Shown here: positions 53,073 through 61,730 of the stretch, piece by piece | Layout: every line of letters begins with the position of its first letter | How positions within the stretch are numbered: the first letter of the stretch is position 1 | Source of the DNA: Asticcacaulis sp. UBA2476 | GTDB taxonomy: Bacteria; Pseudomonadota; Alphaproteobacteria; Caulobacterales; Caulobacteraceae | Length of the DNA: 63,307 bases | Reading direction: 5' to 3' | Assembly: GCA_002342035.1 (NCBI GenBank) | Contig: DDPE01000032.1 | Span: 1 to 63,307 of the forward strand | Notes under the pieces: generated by a model | Told to the model about the DNA's origin: nothing | Database searches by the model: none | What the model saw: only the letters and a program-made list of their open reading frames with translations | Made by a program: the position numbers and the translations under genes

Positions 53073-54242
53073 TTAAAGATTACTCTTAAGTTCAGACCGC
53101 TTATCGCGAAGGCTCACGACCACATCAACCTTATCCTGAGCGGCGTCGGCCATGCGCCTGCGGTCGGCCTGACGGCGGTATTCTTGGGCCGCACGCGGGG
53201 TCGAGTGTTCAAGCTGGGTCATAATTTCGGCATCGGATGCGCCGGCAAGGGCGAGTTCAACACCGCGTGAATGGCGCAGGCCGTGGATGGTCAGGGGGCA
53301 ATAGATCTCGCCCTCATCGTCGGTAGCTGCCCTGACTGCGCCCTTTTTAGCGAGGCCTGCCAGCAGCCGATCGAGGGCCTGATTTAGCTGGCGCTCCTTC
53401 CAAACCTGACCACGAGCATTATAGGCGATGGTCATCGCCTGATTGGGGGTTGAGGTCAGAACCTCGGTCAGGCGCGGGTCTTCACGCTTATCGGCCATGA
53501 CCTGGCGCTTTTCCGTGATCCATGACAGGCGGGCATGCGGATTGCCGTCTTTGTCAAAGCCGGTTGTGCGGGCGTTCAAGGGTATGGCGCAGATCGTGCC
53601 TCTGCGGAAGCCGCCGAACCGGCCAAGCGCGATTGCGCGGGCGAGCCCCGGCTGTTTCTTGGTCTTAGCCTCATGGATTGCGGCCCAGATTTCCTCATCC
53701 GTCCAGATCGGATGCGATTCCCCGCCGCCGTGCGGGCGCGGGACTTTCTTGATCTTATGGAACGGATCGCCGGGGATGCGTTTGTCGGTGTCGTCATCGA
53801 TGGCGGGGCTCAGAGCATTCTTTAAGACCTGAAGGCGGTTTTCGGCGGCGCGGTGGCCGCGCTGGGCCCACATGGCGCGCAGATCCATGACCCATGACCG
53901 GGTCACATCGCGCAGCAGCACGTCGCCGATATCTTCGGTCAGTTCATCGATGTAGTTCTGATACTCGGATTGGGTTGAGCGGGCGAGTGCCAGATATTCG
54001 GCTGATTTATTATAGGCTTTCAGCATGCCGCCGACCGTCCCCGCTCTGGGTTTGTTGGCGGCTTCGACGGCGCGGCCGAGGCGAGACATGATTGCGTCGA
54101 CCTCTTCCTTTAGTTCCGGCGTACCGTCGGCCGATGATAACGGGCCTTCGCGGTAGTCACCTTTGCGGAAATAAAGATCGATTTTACCATTGGCGCGTTT
54201 GATGCGCTGGACGTTAGGAATTTTCAGCCCGTCTTCCGACAT
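53073..54242 (-). CDS. int: tyrosine-type phage integrase
   Basis: A 389-residue recombinase. An N-terminal arm/SAM-like domain (about 65-160) is followed by the catalytic domain: Arg in GGFRRGTICAIP, HGLRHSRG (His-x-x-Arg), a late His in LEHSTPRAAQEY and the nucleophilic Tyr in that last motif. It integrates the element at tRNA-Arg. It lies close to the att site, with only the membrane-protein gene between. Confidence 0.93.
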   Translation of the reverse strand: MSEDGLKIPNVQRIKRANGKIDLYFRKGDYREGPLSSADGTPELKEEVDAIMSRLGRAVEAANKPRAGTVGGMLKAYNKSAEYLALARSTQSEYQNYIDELTEDIGDVLLRDVTRSWVMDLRAMWAQRGHRAAENRLQVLKNALSPAIDDDTDKRIPGDPFHKIKKVPRPHGGGESHPIWTDEEIWAAIHEAKTKKQPGLARAIALGRFGGFRRGTICAIPLNARTTGFDKDGNPHARLSWITEKRQVMADKREDPRLTEVLTSTPNQAMTIAYNARGQVWKERQLNQALDRLLAGLAKKGAVRAATDDEGEIYCPLTIHGLRHSRGVELALAGASDAEIMTQLEHSTPRAAQEYRRQADRRRMADAAQDKVDVVVSLRDKRSELKSNL

Positions 54243-54565
54243 TTCTTTGCCCCTTTGGCCATCCTGGCCTGTACCCTTTCGAGCGCCGTCATGCGGTTAT
54301 CTTCGGGCGTGATCGGCCCGTCGTCAACCTCCGGTGCATCATCGTTAACAGGCTGCTGAGTCTTGGGCAAGCGAGGCTTAAGGGTGTCCGCCCATGCGTC
54401 GATTTGCAGGCGATGATAGCGGACTTTGTTGGCGCCCAGATCCAAAGGGTGCACCGGGCAGATCTTGCGCACCGTACGCGCGTTTATATCCCCGCCCAGA
54501 TAGGCGATGAGCATATCCATTGTCAGGAACAATGGCCAGGCATCGGGGACGCGGGCGTGCGGCAT
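54224..54565 (-). CDS. AlpA/excisionase-like DNA-binding protein
   Basis: A 113-residue protein. TMDMLIAYLGGDINARTVRKICPVHP and KVRYHRLQIDAWAD form the winged-helix pattern of AlpA/Xis proteins, followed by an acidic linker and a basic tail. The ATG at 54565 is preferred over a frame extending to 54685, which overlaps the previous gene. It overlaps int by 19 bases, consistent with control of excision or of int expression. Confidence 0.65.
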   Translation of the reverse strand: MPHARVPDAWPLFLTMDMLIAYLGGDINARTVRKICPVHPLDLGANKVRYHRLQIDAWADTLKPRLPKTQQPVNDDAPEVDDGPITPEDNRMTALERVQARMAKGAKKCRKTG

Positions 54566-54837
54566 CAGAGGCTTTTCACCTCCGTTTTTGCGGCCCCAGC
54601 GCGGGCTACTAAGTTGTAACGCCGAGCAAGATTGCTTTCTTCTTCCCCGACAGTGCACCAACCGTCCATGGGTGCGCGGATACATCTGACTGTGATCAGA
54701 TCTGGCGGGTAATCGGGGGCGTCCTCTTCATTGGTTTCGATAACTTCCTGTAGGTCTGTGCCGTCGCGTGACACAAGGTCTCCGACCATAAACCAGCCGG
54801 GGTTTGACAGGCGATTGAAGATGTTTTCCTCAGTCAT
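54565..54837 (-). CDS. hypothetical phage protein
   Basis: A 90-residue protein with a strand-rich core (GWFMVGDLVSRDG, LITVRCIRAPMDGWCTVGEEES). ATG 54837 has AGGGATG upstream; a TTG six bases earlier is less likely. The stop shares bases with the next start (54565). No family is recognised. Confidence 0.6.
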   Translation of the reverse strand: MTEENIFNRLSNPGWFMVGDLVSRDGTDLQEVIETNEEDAPDYPPDLITVRCIRAPMDGWCTVGEEESNLARRYNLVARAGAAKTEVKSL

Positions 54838-54849
54838 TGGCAAGCATCC

Positions 54850-55029
54850 CTACAGCGTTCGATTGATAGTTAGTTTGATCCACCTGACCAAGTGATCAAT
54901 ATCGTCTTTGTCCTCTTGCTTCGCCCACTCAGAAATTTGATCAGTGCGGATCGAAACATCGAGATATTCAAAGCCGAAGGTAACCTTTGCGGTGAACCGG
55001 CCGACTTGCTTTTCAGCGGTAGTGGTCAT
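54850..55029 (-). CDS. hypothetical small phage protein
   Basis: A 59-codon gene with a beta-strand start (RFTAKVTFGFEYLDVSIR) and a helical end. Its ATG overlaps the stop of the DUF5131 gene by 4 bases (ATGA) and it ends 12 bases before the next start. This fits the coupled layout of the operon and supports it as real. Confidence 0.6.
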   Translation of the reverse strand: MTTTAEKQVGRFTAKVTFGFEYLDVSIRTDQISEWAKQEDKDDIDHLVRWIKLTINRTL

Positions 55030-56114
55030 TGGCCTGCCTCCGGCCAGTTGTGGTGCTGCCAGCCGTCCAGAACGTCGCCAGCGGCGGCTTTGCCGACCTT
55101 AAACATGAGGGCGGGGCGGACCTGACTTATCTGGCTATCGACACGCTTCCACGGTTCCTTATAGGCATCCTTGAAATAAGCCCGTCCGGGCATATGCGCC
55201 CATGATCCCCATTGCTTAAGGAAGAACGCGACGTCAGCGGCGGCGCATTCGTCGCGGATCGTCCGGAACCATTCTGGGTGTGGGGGGCGTGGCCCGTTTT
55301 CGCCACCGGCGACTACCCATTTCAATCCGGGCACGGCATTGCCAGTCATGTCGCAGCGCTCGATTCCGTCGGTGCCGACATAAGATGATGTGATCCCCTC
55401 CCATACCGTCGAAAGGTAGCCTTTAAGGCTCAGTGGGCCTAGTAACGGCTCGGCCGAGATCCAGTGCAGGGCGGCGGGGGTTTGCAGCAGCAGAGGGATG
55501 CGCTCATCAGCGCGGGTCTGATCCTCGACCGAAACGCCAAGCCAGACGTTTGGCAGGGGCCATGATCTGGGGTTCATCATGCGCCTGTATCCAAACTCTG
55601 GGGCGCCATACTTCGTGGGCGGGCCTACGGGAACATTAAATATAACTGGTGGTGTCGGTAAGCTTCGTGGGTTCGGTGCGGGCCCAATGGTTGCCTCAGC
55701 AATCCGAGAAGCTATACCACTGGCTGATAAATAGCTCTTCATCCGTTCCGGCCGCTTGGTCAGGATCTGATAGGTATGGTGCGGTGTCAGGGCCATGACC
55801 GCAAAAATCTGGTCGATCCATGCATCGGGCACGGCCTCATGAAACAGGTCGGCATGGGCACACACAAAGATCATGCGCGGCTTTTTCCACGACAGGGGCT
55901 GGGTCAGCCATTGCTCATTGAAGCGTACCTCGCCCGTCCAGACGTGGTTGCCGTTGACCTCTTTGGTCAGGCCCGCGCGCGACGGGTGATGCATAAGCCG
56001 CGTCCCGGCCAGCTTCATGGCGTAGCAGTTGGTGCAGCCGAGTGATACGATCGAACATCCCGTGATCGGGTTCCACGTCGCCTCGGTCCATTGGATGTGG
56101 GTTTTATCGGCCAT
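55026..56114 (-). CDS. DUF5131 (phage Gp37/Gp68) protein
   Basis: A 362-residue protein of the phage Gp37/Gp68 family, related to radical-SAM-like enzymes. Cys20, Cys27 and Cys30 in TGCSIVSLGCTNCYA form a CX6CX2C cluster-binding motif. The family blocks ILTKRPERM, NVWLGVSVEDQ, ISAEPLLGP and WVVAGGENG(P)RP are all present. The chemistry is unproven. ATG 56114 is chosen because the family begins DKTHIQWTEATWNP; an upstream extension is non-homologous. Confidence 0.88.
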   Translation of the reverse strand: MADKTHIQWTEATWNPITGCSIVSLGCTNCYAMKLAGTRLMHHPSRAGLTKEVNGNHVWTGEVRFNEQWLTQPLSWKKPRMIFVCAHADLFHEAVPDAWIDQIFAVMALTPHHTYQILTKRPERMKSYLSASGIASRIAEATIGPAPNPRSLPTPPVIFNVPVGPPTKYGAPEFGYRRMMNPRSWPLPNVWLGVSVEDQTRADERIPLLLQTPAALHWISAEPLLGPLSLKGYLSTVWEGITSSYVGTDGIERCDMTGNAVPGLKWVVAGGENGPRPPHPEWFRTIRDECAAADVAFFLKQWGSWAHMPGRAYFKDAYKEPWKRVDSQISQVRPALMFKVGKAAAGDVLDGWQHHNWPEAGQ

Positions 56115-56259
56115 TGGTGGGTTTCCCGAACAGGATGATCCGGCGGCACCGGGCAAAGGATCGGCTGCGCATAAAGCGGCCGAGATAATATCCGCCGCAA
56201 TAGGTGATGACGGGGAGTACGACAGTAAGGAGCATGATGCCGGTTTCGCGGCTGGTCAT
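56104..56259 (-). CDS. hypothetical small membrane protein of the phage operon
   Basis: A 51-codon gene with one hydrophobic helix (IMLLTVVLPVITYCGGYYLG) and a basic C-terminus. Its ATG overlaps the preceding stop by 4 bases and its end overlaps the DUF5131 start by 11. No family is recognised. Confidence 0.55.
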   Translation of the reverse strand: MTSRETGIMLLTVVLPVITYCGGYYLGRFMRSRSFARCRRIILFGKPTNGR

Positions 56260-56969
56260 TGGCCTGCCTCCAGACGCTTGAACTCAACCACCCATACCCA
56301 CGGATTGGCCGTCCATGAGCCGCTTCCGTTTATGGTTTCCCAAAGGGTGCGGTATTCTTCTTGGGGTGACAGATCATCGTTATGATCGGGCGGGCAGTTG
56401 ACGCCCTTGCATCCTTCTGCGATCGCGTCCGCCTCGCTGATATCCTGCAACGGCTCGACGCGGATGTCGGTAATTTCCAGAGTGATGCGGCTGGCCCGGC
56501 GGGGCATGAATATAGACGGCCGCCACGGGATTTCCTGATCGCGATACTTCTTGCCGTGTATGTCTATCCACGGGTAAAACTGGCAAGGGTTTTTATCCTC
56601 CCCGTCGGCTTTATAGAAGAGTGCCGAGCTGCATCCGCCTCTTGCATCACCATTCAGATATTCCCATGGGTCGCCGTATATATCGGAATCCCACTCAAAC
56701 ACGTCATATTCACCGCCCGTTTCATAATCGAGGGTTTCGCGGGCAATCTGCCATGTCTCCTTTACCCACAGGTGGTCCCCAGGCTGGCCATAGGGCGTGG
56801 TCAGGTCGTAATCCAGTGTCTGCCATACCCACTTGCCATTGACGCGCATGACCTCATGCACCAAGGGCTCCCACCTGCCTTTAACGACGCGGCGGGTCTG
56901 GGTCTTGTGGCCGTCGAGTAGTTCGCGGACCATGGGCGCGCTAAATAGGATGGGGCGTTCTTTAGCCAC
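56256..56969 (-). CDS. ASCH/PUA-like phage protein
   Basis: A 237-residue protein with the phage pattern RPILFSAPMVRELLDGHKTQTRRVVK, then YGQPGDHLWVKETW and PWRPSIFMPRRASRITLEITDIRVEPLQDI, and WVVEFKRL at the end. The blocks suggest the ASCH/PUA fold that binds modified bases or RNA, but a specific role is not known. Such genes often accompany DUF5131 and methylase genes in phages. Confidence 0.75.
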   Translation of the reverse strand: MAKERPILFSAPMVRELLDGHKTQTRRVVKGRWEPLVHEVMRVNGKWVWQTLDYDLTTPYGQPGDHLWVKETWQIARETLDYETGGEYDVFEWDSDIYGDPWEYLNGDARGGCSSALFYKADGEDKNPCQFYPWIDIHGKKYRDQEIPWRPSIFMPRRASRITLEITDIRVEPLQDISEADAIAEGCKGVNCPPDHNDDLSPQEEYRTLWETINGSGSWTANPWVWVVEFKRLEAGQ

Positions 56970-57198
56970 GGGGTTTTTCCTTTTCGGCGCGCATCAGGCG
57001 TTGCTGGACGCCGTACTGGAGGGAATCGAGCATGCCCTGTGCTTTGACCGGATCGCCGCCCATGACGAACATCAGGGTCGCGGTCGTGACGGTTTCGAGC
57101 ATCATCATGATTTCGCCCGTATCAGCGGGGTTATCACCGATGATCTGACGGGCGATGGGCATTGCCTTGCGGCTGTGTTCGGAAAGGTCTTTGGGCAT
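56962..57198 (-). CDS. hypothetical phage protein
   Basis: A 78-residue, mainly helical protein rich in Met (ETVTTATLMFVMGGDP). It overlaps the next gene by 8 bases and shares its first base with the previous stop (TGATG). No family is recognised. Confidence 0.55.
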   Translation of the reverse strand: MPKDLSEHSRKAMPIARQIIGDNPADTGEIMMMLETVTTATLMFVMGGDPVKAQGMLDSLQYGVQQRLMRAEKEKPRG

Positions 57199-57362
57199 CA
57201 GTCGGCCTGTTGCGCTGGGGTGAGAACGGGTGTTGGTGCCGGGCGGGCATACTCATGCGGGCGGCATGTCGGGCATGGCCGGTCGATGGCGATGGTTCCA
57301 TGTGTGATCAACTCGTGAACCGTGCCGGTGTCATGGCAATTTGAGCATGCCTTGGGGGTCAT
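57198..57362 (-). CDS. small zinc-ribbon-like phage protein
   Basis: A 54-codon protein with a DnaJ-like ribbon: CSNC near the start and CPTC later, separated by 21 residues. ATG 57362 has GAGGTCC upstream and overlaps the previous stop by 4 bases; a longer frame to 57416 lies inside the previous gene. Probably a zinc-binding protein. Confidence 0.6.
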   Translation of the reverse strand: MTPKACSNCHDTGTVHELITHGTIAIDRPCPTCRPHEYARPAPTPVLTPAQQAD

Positions 57363-57499
57363 CTGGACCTCATGGCGGTGAGGATTGCGACCAGCAATGA
57401 GATCGGGGCCTGACACACTATGGCCAGCAGCACGACTGAACCTGCAAACGTCCAGAAGTCGCGCAGGACGAATTGAAGGAGTTCAAGCGCTTGTGACAT
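57359..57499 (-). CDS. small single-helix membrane protein of the phage operon
   Basis: A 46-codon gene with a long hydrophobic helix (TFAGSVVLLAIVCQAPISLL) and a short basic end. It overlaps neighbours on both sides (ATGA with the next gene). Function unknown. Confidence 0.55.
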   Translation of the reverse strand: MSQALELLQFVLRDFWTFAGSVVLLAIVCQAPISLLVAILTAMRSR

Positions 57500-58364
57500 T
57501 TGCGGCCTCGGTCACCGGGGTGTTCAAAATTGCAAAATGAGAGGGCTCGTCGACTGGGCGTCCGCCATATTCCACATCAGCATCCCAATAAGGCTCATCA
57601 TGCACGACGCCGTCCTTGACTTCGCCGGGGTGCCACTGTGCAATAAATATATCTCCGTCTGCGAATAGCAGGCAGGGTTCGGTATGTTTAGGATTGTGCT
57701 CGTCAAACTCTGCGATCGGTATCCAGACCATTTTCCCGACGTCGGGAATATGGTCGCGCAACAGGCTAGCGATCAGGATTGAATGCGCACGGGCCTTTTG
57801 GAGGTCGGCGTCTGTGAGGGTGGCGAGACCGTTGTCGCCAAAGCTGGCCTCATAGAAAGGCTCCAGCACCTCAATGGTTCTGGCCAGTAGGCCGTCGCGG
57901 ACATCGGCGTGGCCGGTCATAGCGGCATCCAGCACGGCGCATTCGTTCATTATGCGGGTGATATCGTTCACGGCCTCGGCTTCATGGTCGCCGTCGTCGC
58001 CCGACCATGCCCCGGCCTCTTCGGCCCCGTAATAGAAACTGGCGAACAGCTTGATCAGGTCGGGGCTGATCTCAGGGCCGGTGCCGTAGCGAATGAAATG
58101 GATGCCCGCTTGCAGACGGGCATATTCGATGCCGTCGCCGAAACCGTCAAACAGATCCAGCACATGGAAAGCGCGGTGTTGCTGGGCTGGCGTGTAGTTG
58201 AGCGTTGCGGCGTTCGATGTCCGCTCATCCCGTATGGCCTTAATGCCTATCTCGACGGCATCGGTTGCGATCGGCAGGATGGTGTAATCGTTCATGATGA
58301 GCTGTAAGGCGGTCTCGGCCGTGCGGCCGTTACGCTGGATTTTTAGGGCAAGGTACTGGGTCAT
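57483..58364 (-). CDS. hypothetical phage protein with Lar/DUF-like C-terminal domain
   Basis: A 293-residue, acidic protein. The N-terminal two thirds are helical (HRAFHVLDLFDGFGDGIEY); the C-terminal third has MVWIPIAEFDEH... and an EPYWDADVEYGG strand, reminiscent of phage DUF551-type domains. ATG 58364 overlaps the methylase stop by 4 bases; the longer frame to 58544 lies inside the methylase gene. Function unknown. Confidence 0.6.
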   Translation of the reverse strand: MTQYLALKIQRNGRTAETALQLIMNDYTILPIATDAVEIGIKAIRDERTSNAATLNYTPAQQHRAFHVLDLFDGFGDGIEYARLQAGIHFIRYGTGPEISPDLIKLFASFYYGAEEAGAWSGDDGDHEAEAVNDITRIMNECAVLDAAMTGHADVRDGLLARTIEVLEPFYEASFGDNGLATLTDADLQKARAHSILIASLLRDHIPDVGKMVWIPIAEFDEHNPKHTEPCLLFADGDIFIAQWHPGEVKDGVVHDEPYWDADVEYGGRPVDEPSHFAILNTPVTEAANVTSA

Positions 58365-60220
58365 GCGGCGCTCCGATCGATCTTTTGTTGAGGTTCGTTG
58401 TCGTTGGCGGCGTACATCCAGCAGTTCGCCGCGGTCAGGACTTCGGCCATGACGGGGCAGACGCTGTTGCCGATCTTGGCGATCTGATGCGTTTTGGGCA
58501 GCCGGCCGAATTTGCGTGTGCCGGATTCGGTGACGTACCAGCATTCCGGATCGAGGATGTAAGTTTCGGGGAAGCCTTGCGCACGGGCCAGTTCACGCGG
58601 GGTCAGCATGCGCATGCCGATATCGACGATCACATAGTCCTCGCCTTCGATCGTGACGGTGACCAGCCCGAACCGGTCTTTGGTCGTTACGGTATGCAGC
58701 GGCGTTGTCAGTTCCTGACGGTTATGTTCGTCGCCATAGTATTTCAGCAGGAAGGCGCGGATTTCACCGACATGCATGCCGCCTGCGGTAAGGGTGGGCA
58801 TAGGCTCATCGGTCGGTTGGCCGTCGGCGCAGGTGCCGCGCAGCTTAATGAGGTGTGAGGTTACGACCTGCTGCTGAGTGCCCCGGCCGACAATGGTGCT
58901 GACCGGCGTATCGGCGGTCGATCCGACACTGCCGGTATTGTGCTGGGCCATAAAGGCGGCGACCCGCTCGGCCGGTTCCAGTTCGACCTGAGCGACGCAG
59001 ACATCGGCCTTGGCTGTGGCGGTCGCCAAAGGTTCGTCCATGCCGCGCGGCCGTGACTGCCCTGCCCTGCCGCCGCACCCGACCAGTGAGGCTGCGACCA
59101 GCATCTGATGGGCGCCACCGGCGGTAATGGTATGGGTCGGCTCATCAGCGCCTTGGTAAGGTTTCTGCGCATTGCGCATGGTCATGATGTGCGGGGAGAT
59201 CAAAGCGAATTCGCCGCCCTTGGCCGTGGTGATAGTGCGCAATGCCTCAGAGGCCGGATTGCCCGCGCCGCCCGACTTGGTGTGGGTGATCGGCACAATG
59301 AACGGTTCGACCAACGCCATTTCGCCGCGGTTCGCGCCGGTCACGGTCGGCATGGGCCCGGCCAGATCAATCAGGCGCTCGGCGCTGCCGTGATGGGTAA
59401 GCGGCACGATAAACGGCCGCTTGGCATTGATGACATAGCGCATGATCCCGGCTGCAATGCGGCGACAGGTGGCGTCCTTCAGCGGGCGCGGCCGGTCAAA
59501 GATCGACGGGCAGGGAATCGACCAGTCGATGCAATCGGCGGCAGTGCCCCAGCGGCCCATGCGTCCGGATCTGACAGCAGCGGAATCCGGATCGCCCAGA
59601 TTGACCTTTGGCCAGATAATCGGGTGACCGTCGCGGCGGGCGATCAGGAACAGGCGTTTACGGATGGTGCGCGCCATGTGGACGCGACCTTTGTAGCCTT
59701 TGGCCGATAGCTCGCGCCACTGGATGCGGCTATAGCCTGCCTTTTTCAGGGCCCTGATCCAGCGGCGGAATTCATCGCCCTTACGCTTCAGGCACGGCAT
59801 CAGGCCTTTGTCGGTTTCCACCAGCGGGCCCCAATCCTGAAACTCTTCGACGTTCTCCAGCATGATGACCTTTGGGCGCTGATCTTCGGGCAGGCATTCG
59901 GCCCAGCGGACCACCACCCACGCCAGGTCGCGGATCTTCTTTTCGACAGGCTTGCCGCCCTTGGCCTTTGAGAAATGCTTACAGTCGGGGGAGAACCACG
60001 CCAGATCGACCTCACGGTCGCCGACCACCTGAGCGGGTAGGACATCCCACACTGACTGGCAATAATGGTCGGTGTCGGGGTGGTTGGCTTTGTGCACGGC
60101 GACGGCAGCTTCGTCGTGGTTGATGGCGATATCGATCTTACGGCCCATACCTGCTTCGATGCCGGTCGAGGCCCCGCCGCCGCCGGCGAAATTATCGATG
60201 ATGAGTCCGAAGGGTTTCAT
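58361..60220 (-). CDS. phage C5 cytosine-specific DNA methyltransferase
   Basis: A 619-residue methyltransferase. Motif I is NFAGGGGASTG; the catalytic Cys is in SPDCKHFSKAKGG (motif IV, where many C5 enzymes have PPCQ); motif VI is LENVEEF. The RxR-type motif VIII and a long variable target-recognition region with repeated PxxTxTxGGxH-like strands follow, then the C-terminal motifs IX-X (GNSVCPVMAEVL). No restriction endonuclease is adjacent, so it is probably solitary and protects phage DNA. Confidence 0.9.
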   Translation of the reverse strand: MKPFGLIIDNFAGGGGASTGIEAGMGRKIDIAINHDEAAVAVHKANHPDTDHYCQSVWDVLPAQVVGDREVDLAWFSPDCKHFSKAKGGKPVEKKIRDLAWVVVRWAECLPEDQRPKVIMLENVEEFQDWGPLVETDKGLMPCLKRKGDEFRRWIRALKKAGYSRIQWRELSAKGYKGRVHMARTIRKRLFLIARRDGHPIIWPKVNLGDPDSAAVRSGRMGRWGTAADCIDWSIPCPSIFDRPRPLKDATCRRIAAGIMRYVINAKRPFIVPLTHHGSAERLIDLAGPMPTVTGANRGEMALVEPFIVPITHTKSGGAGNPASEALRTITTAKGGEFALISPHIMTMRNAQKPYQGADEPTHTITAGGAHQMLVAASLVGCGGRAGQSRPRGMDEPLATATAKADVCVAQVELEPAERVAAFMAQHNTGSVGSTADTPVSTIVGRGTQQQVVTSHLIKLRGTCADGQPTDEPMPTLTAGGMHVGEIRAFLLKYYGDEHNRQELTTPLHTVTTKDRFGLVTVTIEGEDYVIVDIGMRMLTPRELARAQGFPETYILDPECWYVTESGTRKFGRLPKTHQIAKIGNSVCPVMAEVLTAANCWMYAANDNEPQQKIDRSAA

Positions 60221-60284
60221 AAGGGTGCTTTCTGGTAACTTTTAGATGCAAGGGTGTGCTGGTCGCGGACTAAGGGAGGAACCA

Positions 60285-60488
60285 ATGACAAGACCGGCAA
60301 CGTGGCATCCGATTTCAGTGGACATCGGCGGGGTTCAGTATGACGGGCGGTATTCGGTCAGTCGGGGCGTGATCACGGTGGAGTATTCCGACGGGCCTCC
60401 AGCTACGACCCATTCTTCTGGACAAGGCACCGATAGGGCTATGGCTCGACAGATGTTGCGTGAGCTGGTTGGGTCGTACCCATATTAG
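60285..60488 (+). CDS. small hypothetical protein on the opposite strand of the early operon
   Basis: A 67-codon gene starting at ATG 60285 behind GGGAGGA. The product is a small beta-rich domain (WHPISVDIGGVQYDGRYSVSRGVITVEYSDG) with a helical end (RAMARQMLRELVG). The upstream in-frame ATG at 60246 lacks a ribosome site. It is the only rightward gene in the early region; it may serve regulation or be cargo. Confidence 0.65.
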   Translation: MTRPATWHPISVDIGGVQYDGRYSVSRGVITVEYSDGPPATTHSSGQGTDRAMARQMLRELVGSYPY

Positions 60489-60506
60489 GTTTTGTCCGTT
60501 CATCGA

Positions 60507-60713
60507 TTACACCTTCACCGTCATGATGAGGTCGCACAGGCGGCGACGGGTTTCGATGGGCGGGAGGGTCGAGGCGCGCACCGCGAAGTCGGCGGCCGTC
60601 TGGGCCGTGGCCGCCATGATCATGGCGGGGTCGATGCCCTGAGCGGACAGTCGGTGCAGGGTGGCGTGCAGGGCGTTTTTGGCGGTCAGGTACTGGCCGG
60701 AATTGGGCTGCAT
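60507..60713 (-). CDS. hypothetical phage protein
   Basis: A 68-codon, helical protein (YLTAKNALHATLHRL, AATAQTAADFAVR). ATG 60713 has GGGAAACC upstream; a longer frame to 60752 runs into the inverted repeat. It is convergent with the gene at 60285. No family is recognised. Confidence 0.55.
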   Translation of the reverse strand: MQPNSGQYLTAKNALHATLHRLSAQGIDPAMIMAATAQTAADFAVRASTLPPIETRRRLCDLIMTVKV

Positions 60714-60743
60714 TACGGTTTCCCATCGGGTCTGAATAAAAAG

Positions 60744-60810
60744 CGCCGTCACGGCAGTTTGTGGACAGGCACGGGCTCACGGCCCAGGGGTTGATGTGTT
60801 CGTGACGGCG
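60744..60810. repeat. inverted repeat upstream of a phage gene
   Basis: CGCCGTCACG (60744-60753) and CGTGACGGCG (60801-60810) are perfect 10-base arms with 47 bases between. GGGC/GCCC around TCACG gives a nested stem. The site lies upstream of the gene at 60507-60713, between it and the DUF2303 gene, and may be an operator pair or a structured RNA. Confidence 0.5.
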
Positions 60811-60830
60811 ATAGGTCTGGTGGCCGCTAC

Positions 60831-60856
60831 GGGGAGCGCTTGTTAGGCGGCTCCCC
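60831..60856 (-). other. hairpin after the DUF2303 gene
   Basis: GGGGAGC/GCTCCCC with a 12-base loop, 15 bases past the DUF2303 stop. No T-run follows on the minus strand, so it is at best a weak terminator or an mRNA-stabilising stem. Confidence 0.45.
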
Positions 60857-60870
60857 GCCTCTGCGGTGGA

Positions 60871-61701
60871 TTAGATCGTGGCGAACACGGCCGGGACTTC
60901 GGCGCGGTCGGCGATATCGGTGACGACTTCTTTGAACACCGCCTGGCGGACATGCTCGGCGCGGCTGAGGGCGATGGCCAATTGCAGCTTGTCCTCTTCC
61001 AGCTTCCAGCGCAGGAAGGCGCTGACTTCGACCGTGCGGCCGCCGAAATAGACCGGGATCTGCAACAGGAACTTGTCGGGCAGGTCGATCGCGCCCTTGG
61101 TAGGGGTGGCCTTGGTTTCGTCGACATATTCGAAGGATTCATTCTCCGAATTCAGTCGCACCGCCTTCGTGAAGTTGACGTTTCTGACGGCGCGCAGATC
61201 CTGACACGCCTCCAGCAGGGTGGCGGCATCCGGGGCCTTAATGTCGGCGGCGTTCTCCTGAAGGAAGCGGCCGAATTCAAGCTGGCCTTTCCATTTCTCA
61301 TGAGCCTCTGACCACAGCTTCCACTCTTCGGATTTGGGAAGTTGGAGTACGGCAGAATGATCGGCAAAGGCGGGCGTAGCGCCGTCTTTGTGATAGTCCA
61401 AAGCGGCGGTGATCCGGTTGGCGGCGATATCCGCAAACAGAGTGGCGCCTTCGGATTTGAAGCGCCGTGTGTAGTCGACCAGTGAGTCGGCGGTTTGCAG
61501 GATGACCTTGGTTTTGAGGTGGCTTGGGGCCTTAAGGTCAAGGCCGTGATCATCCTTGGTGGCGGGTGCGATTTCGAAGGTTTTACCGTCTTTGGAAAGG
61601 CCAATTTTCGAGCCGTTGATCAGGTCGATGACCTTAATTTCAGCGGCCGATGTGGCCAGGTCGGCGATGCTTTGGACGCCTTCGTCTTTGAGGGTGAGCA
61701 T
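60871..61701 (-). CDS. DUF2303 phage protein
   Basis: A 276-residue protein of the DUF2303 family, found in phage early regions. Blocks SLVDYTRRF, ADIAANRITAALDYH, HSAVLQLPKSEEWKLWSEAH, FLQENAADI and FLLQIPVYFGG are typical. The family is proposed to take part in phage DNA recombination or metabolism; the precise role is not known. Confidence 0.85.
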   Translation of the reverse strand: MLTLKDEGVQSIADLATSAAEIKVIDLINGSKIGLSKDGKTFEIAPATKDDHGLDLKAPSHLKTKVILQTADSLVDYTRRFKSEGATLFADIAANRITAALDYHKDGATPAFADHSAVLQLPKSEEWKLWSEAHEKWKGQLEFGRFLQENAADIKAPDAATLLEACQDLRAVRNVNFTKAVRLNSENESFEYVDETKATPTKGAIDLPDKFLLQIPVYFGGRTVEVSAFLRWKLEEDKLQLAIALSRAEHVRQAVFKEVVTDIADRAEVPAVFATI

Positions 61702-61730
61702 GGGTGTCTCCGATTGGGTTAAAAAAGGGA

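Noticed and set aside
58385..59710. Plus-strand frames of 157 and 200 codons inside the methyltransferase
   Set aside because: Complementary-frame shadows of a complete conserved gene.
60831..60856. Hairpin after DUF2303 as a strong terminator
   Set aside because: No T-run follows on the minus strand; kept only as a hairpin.
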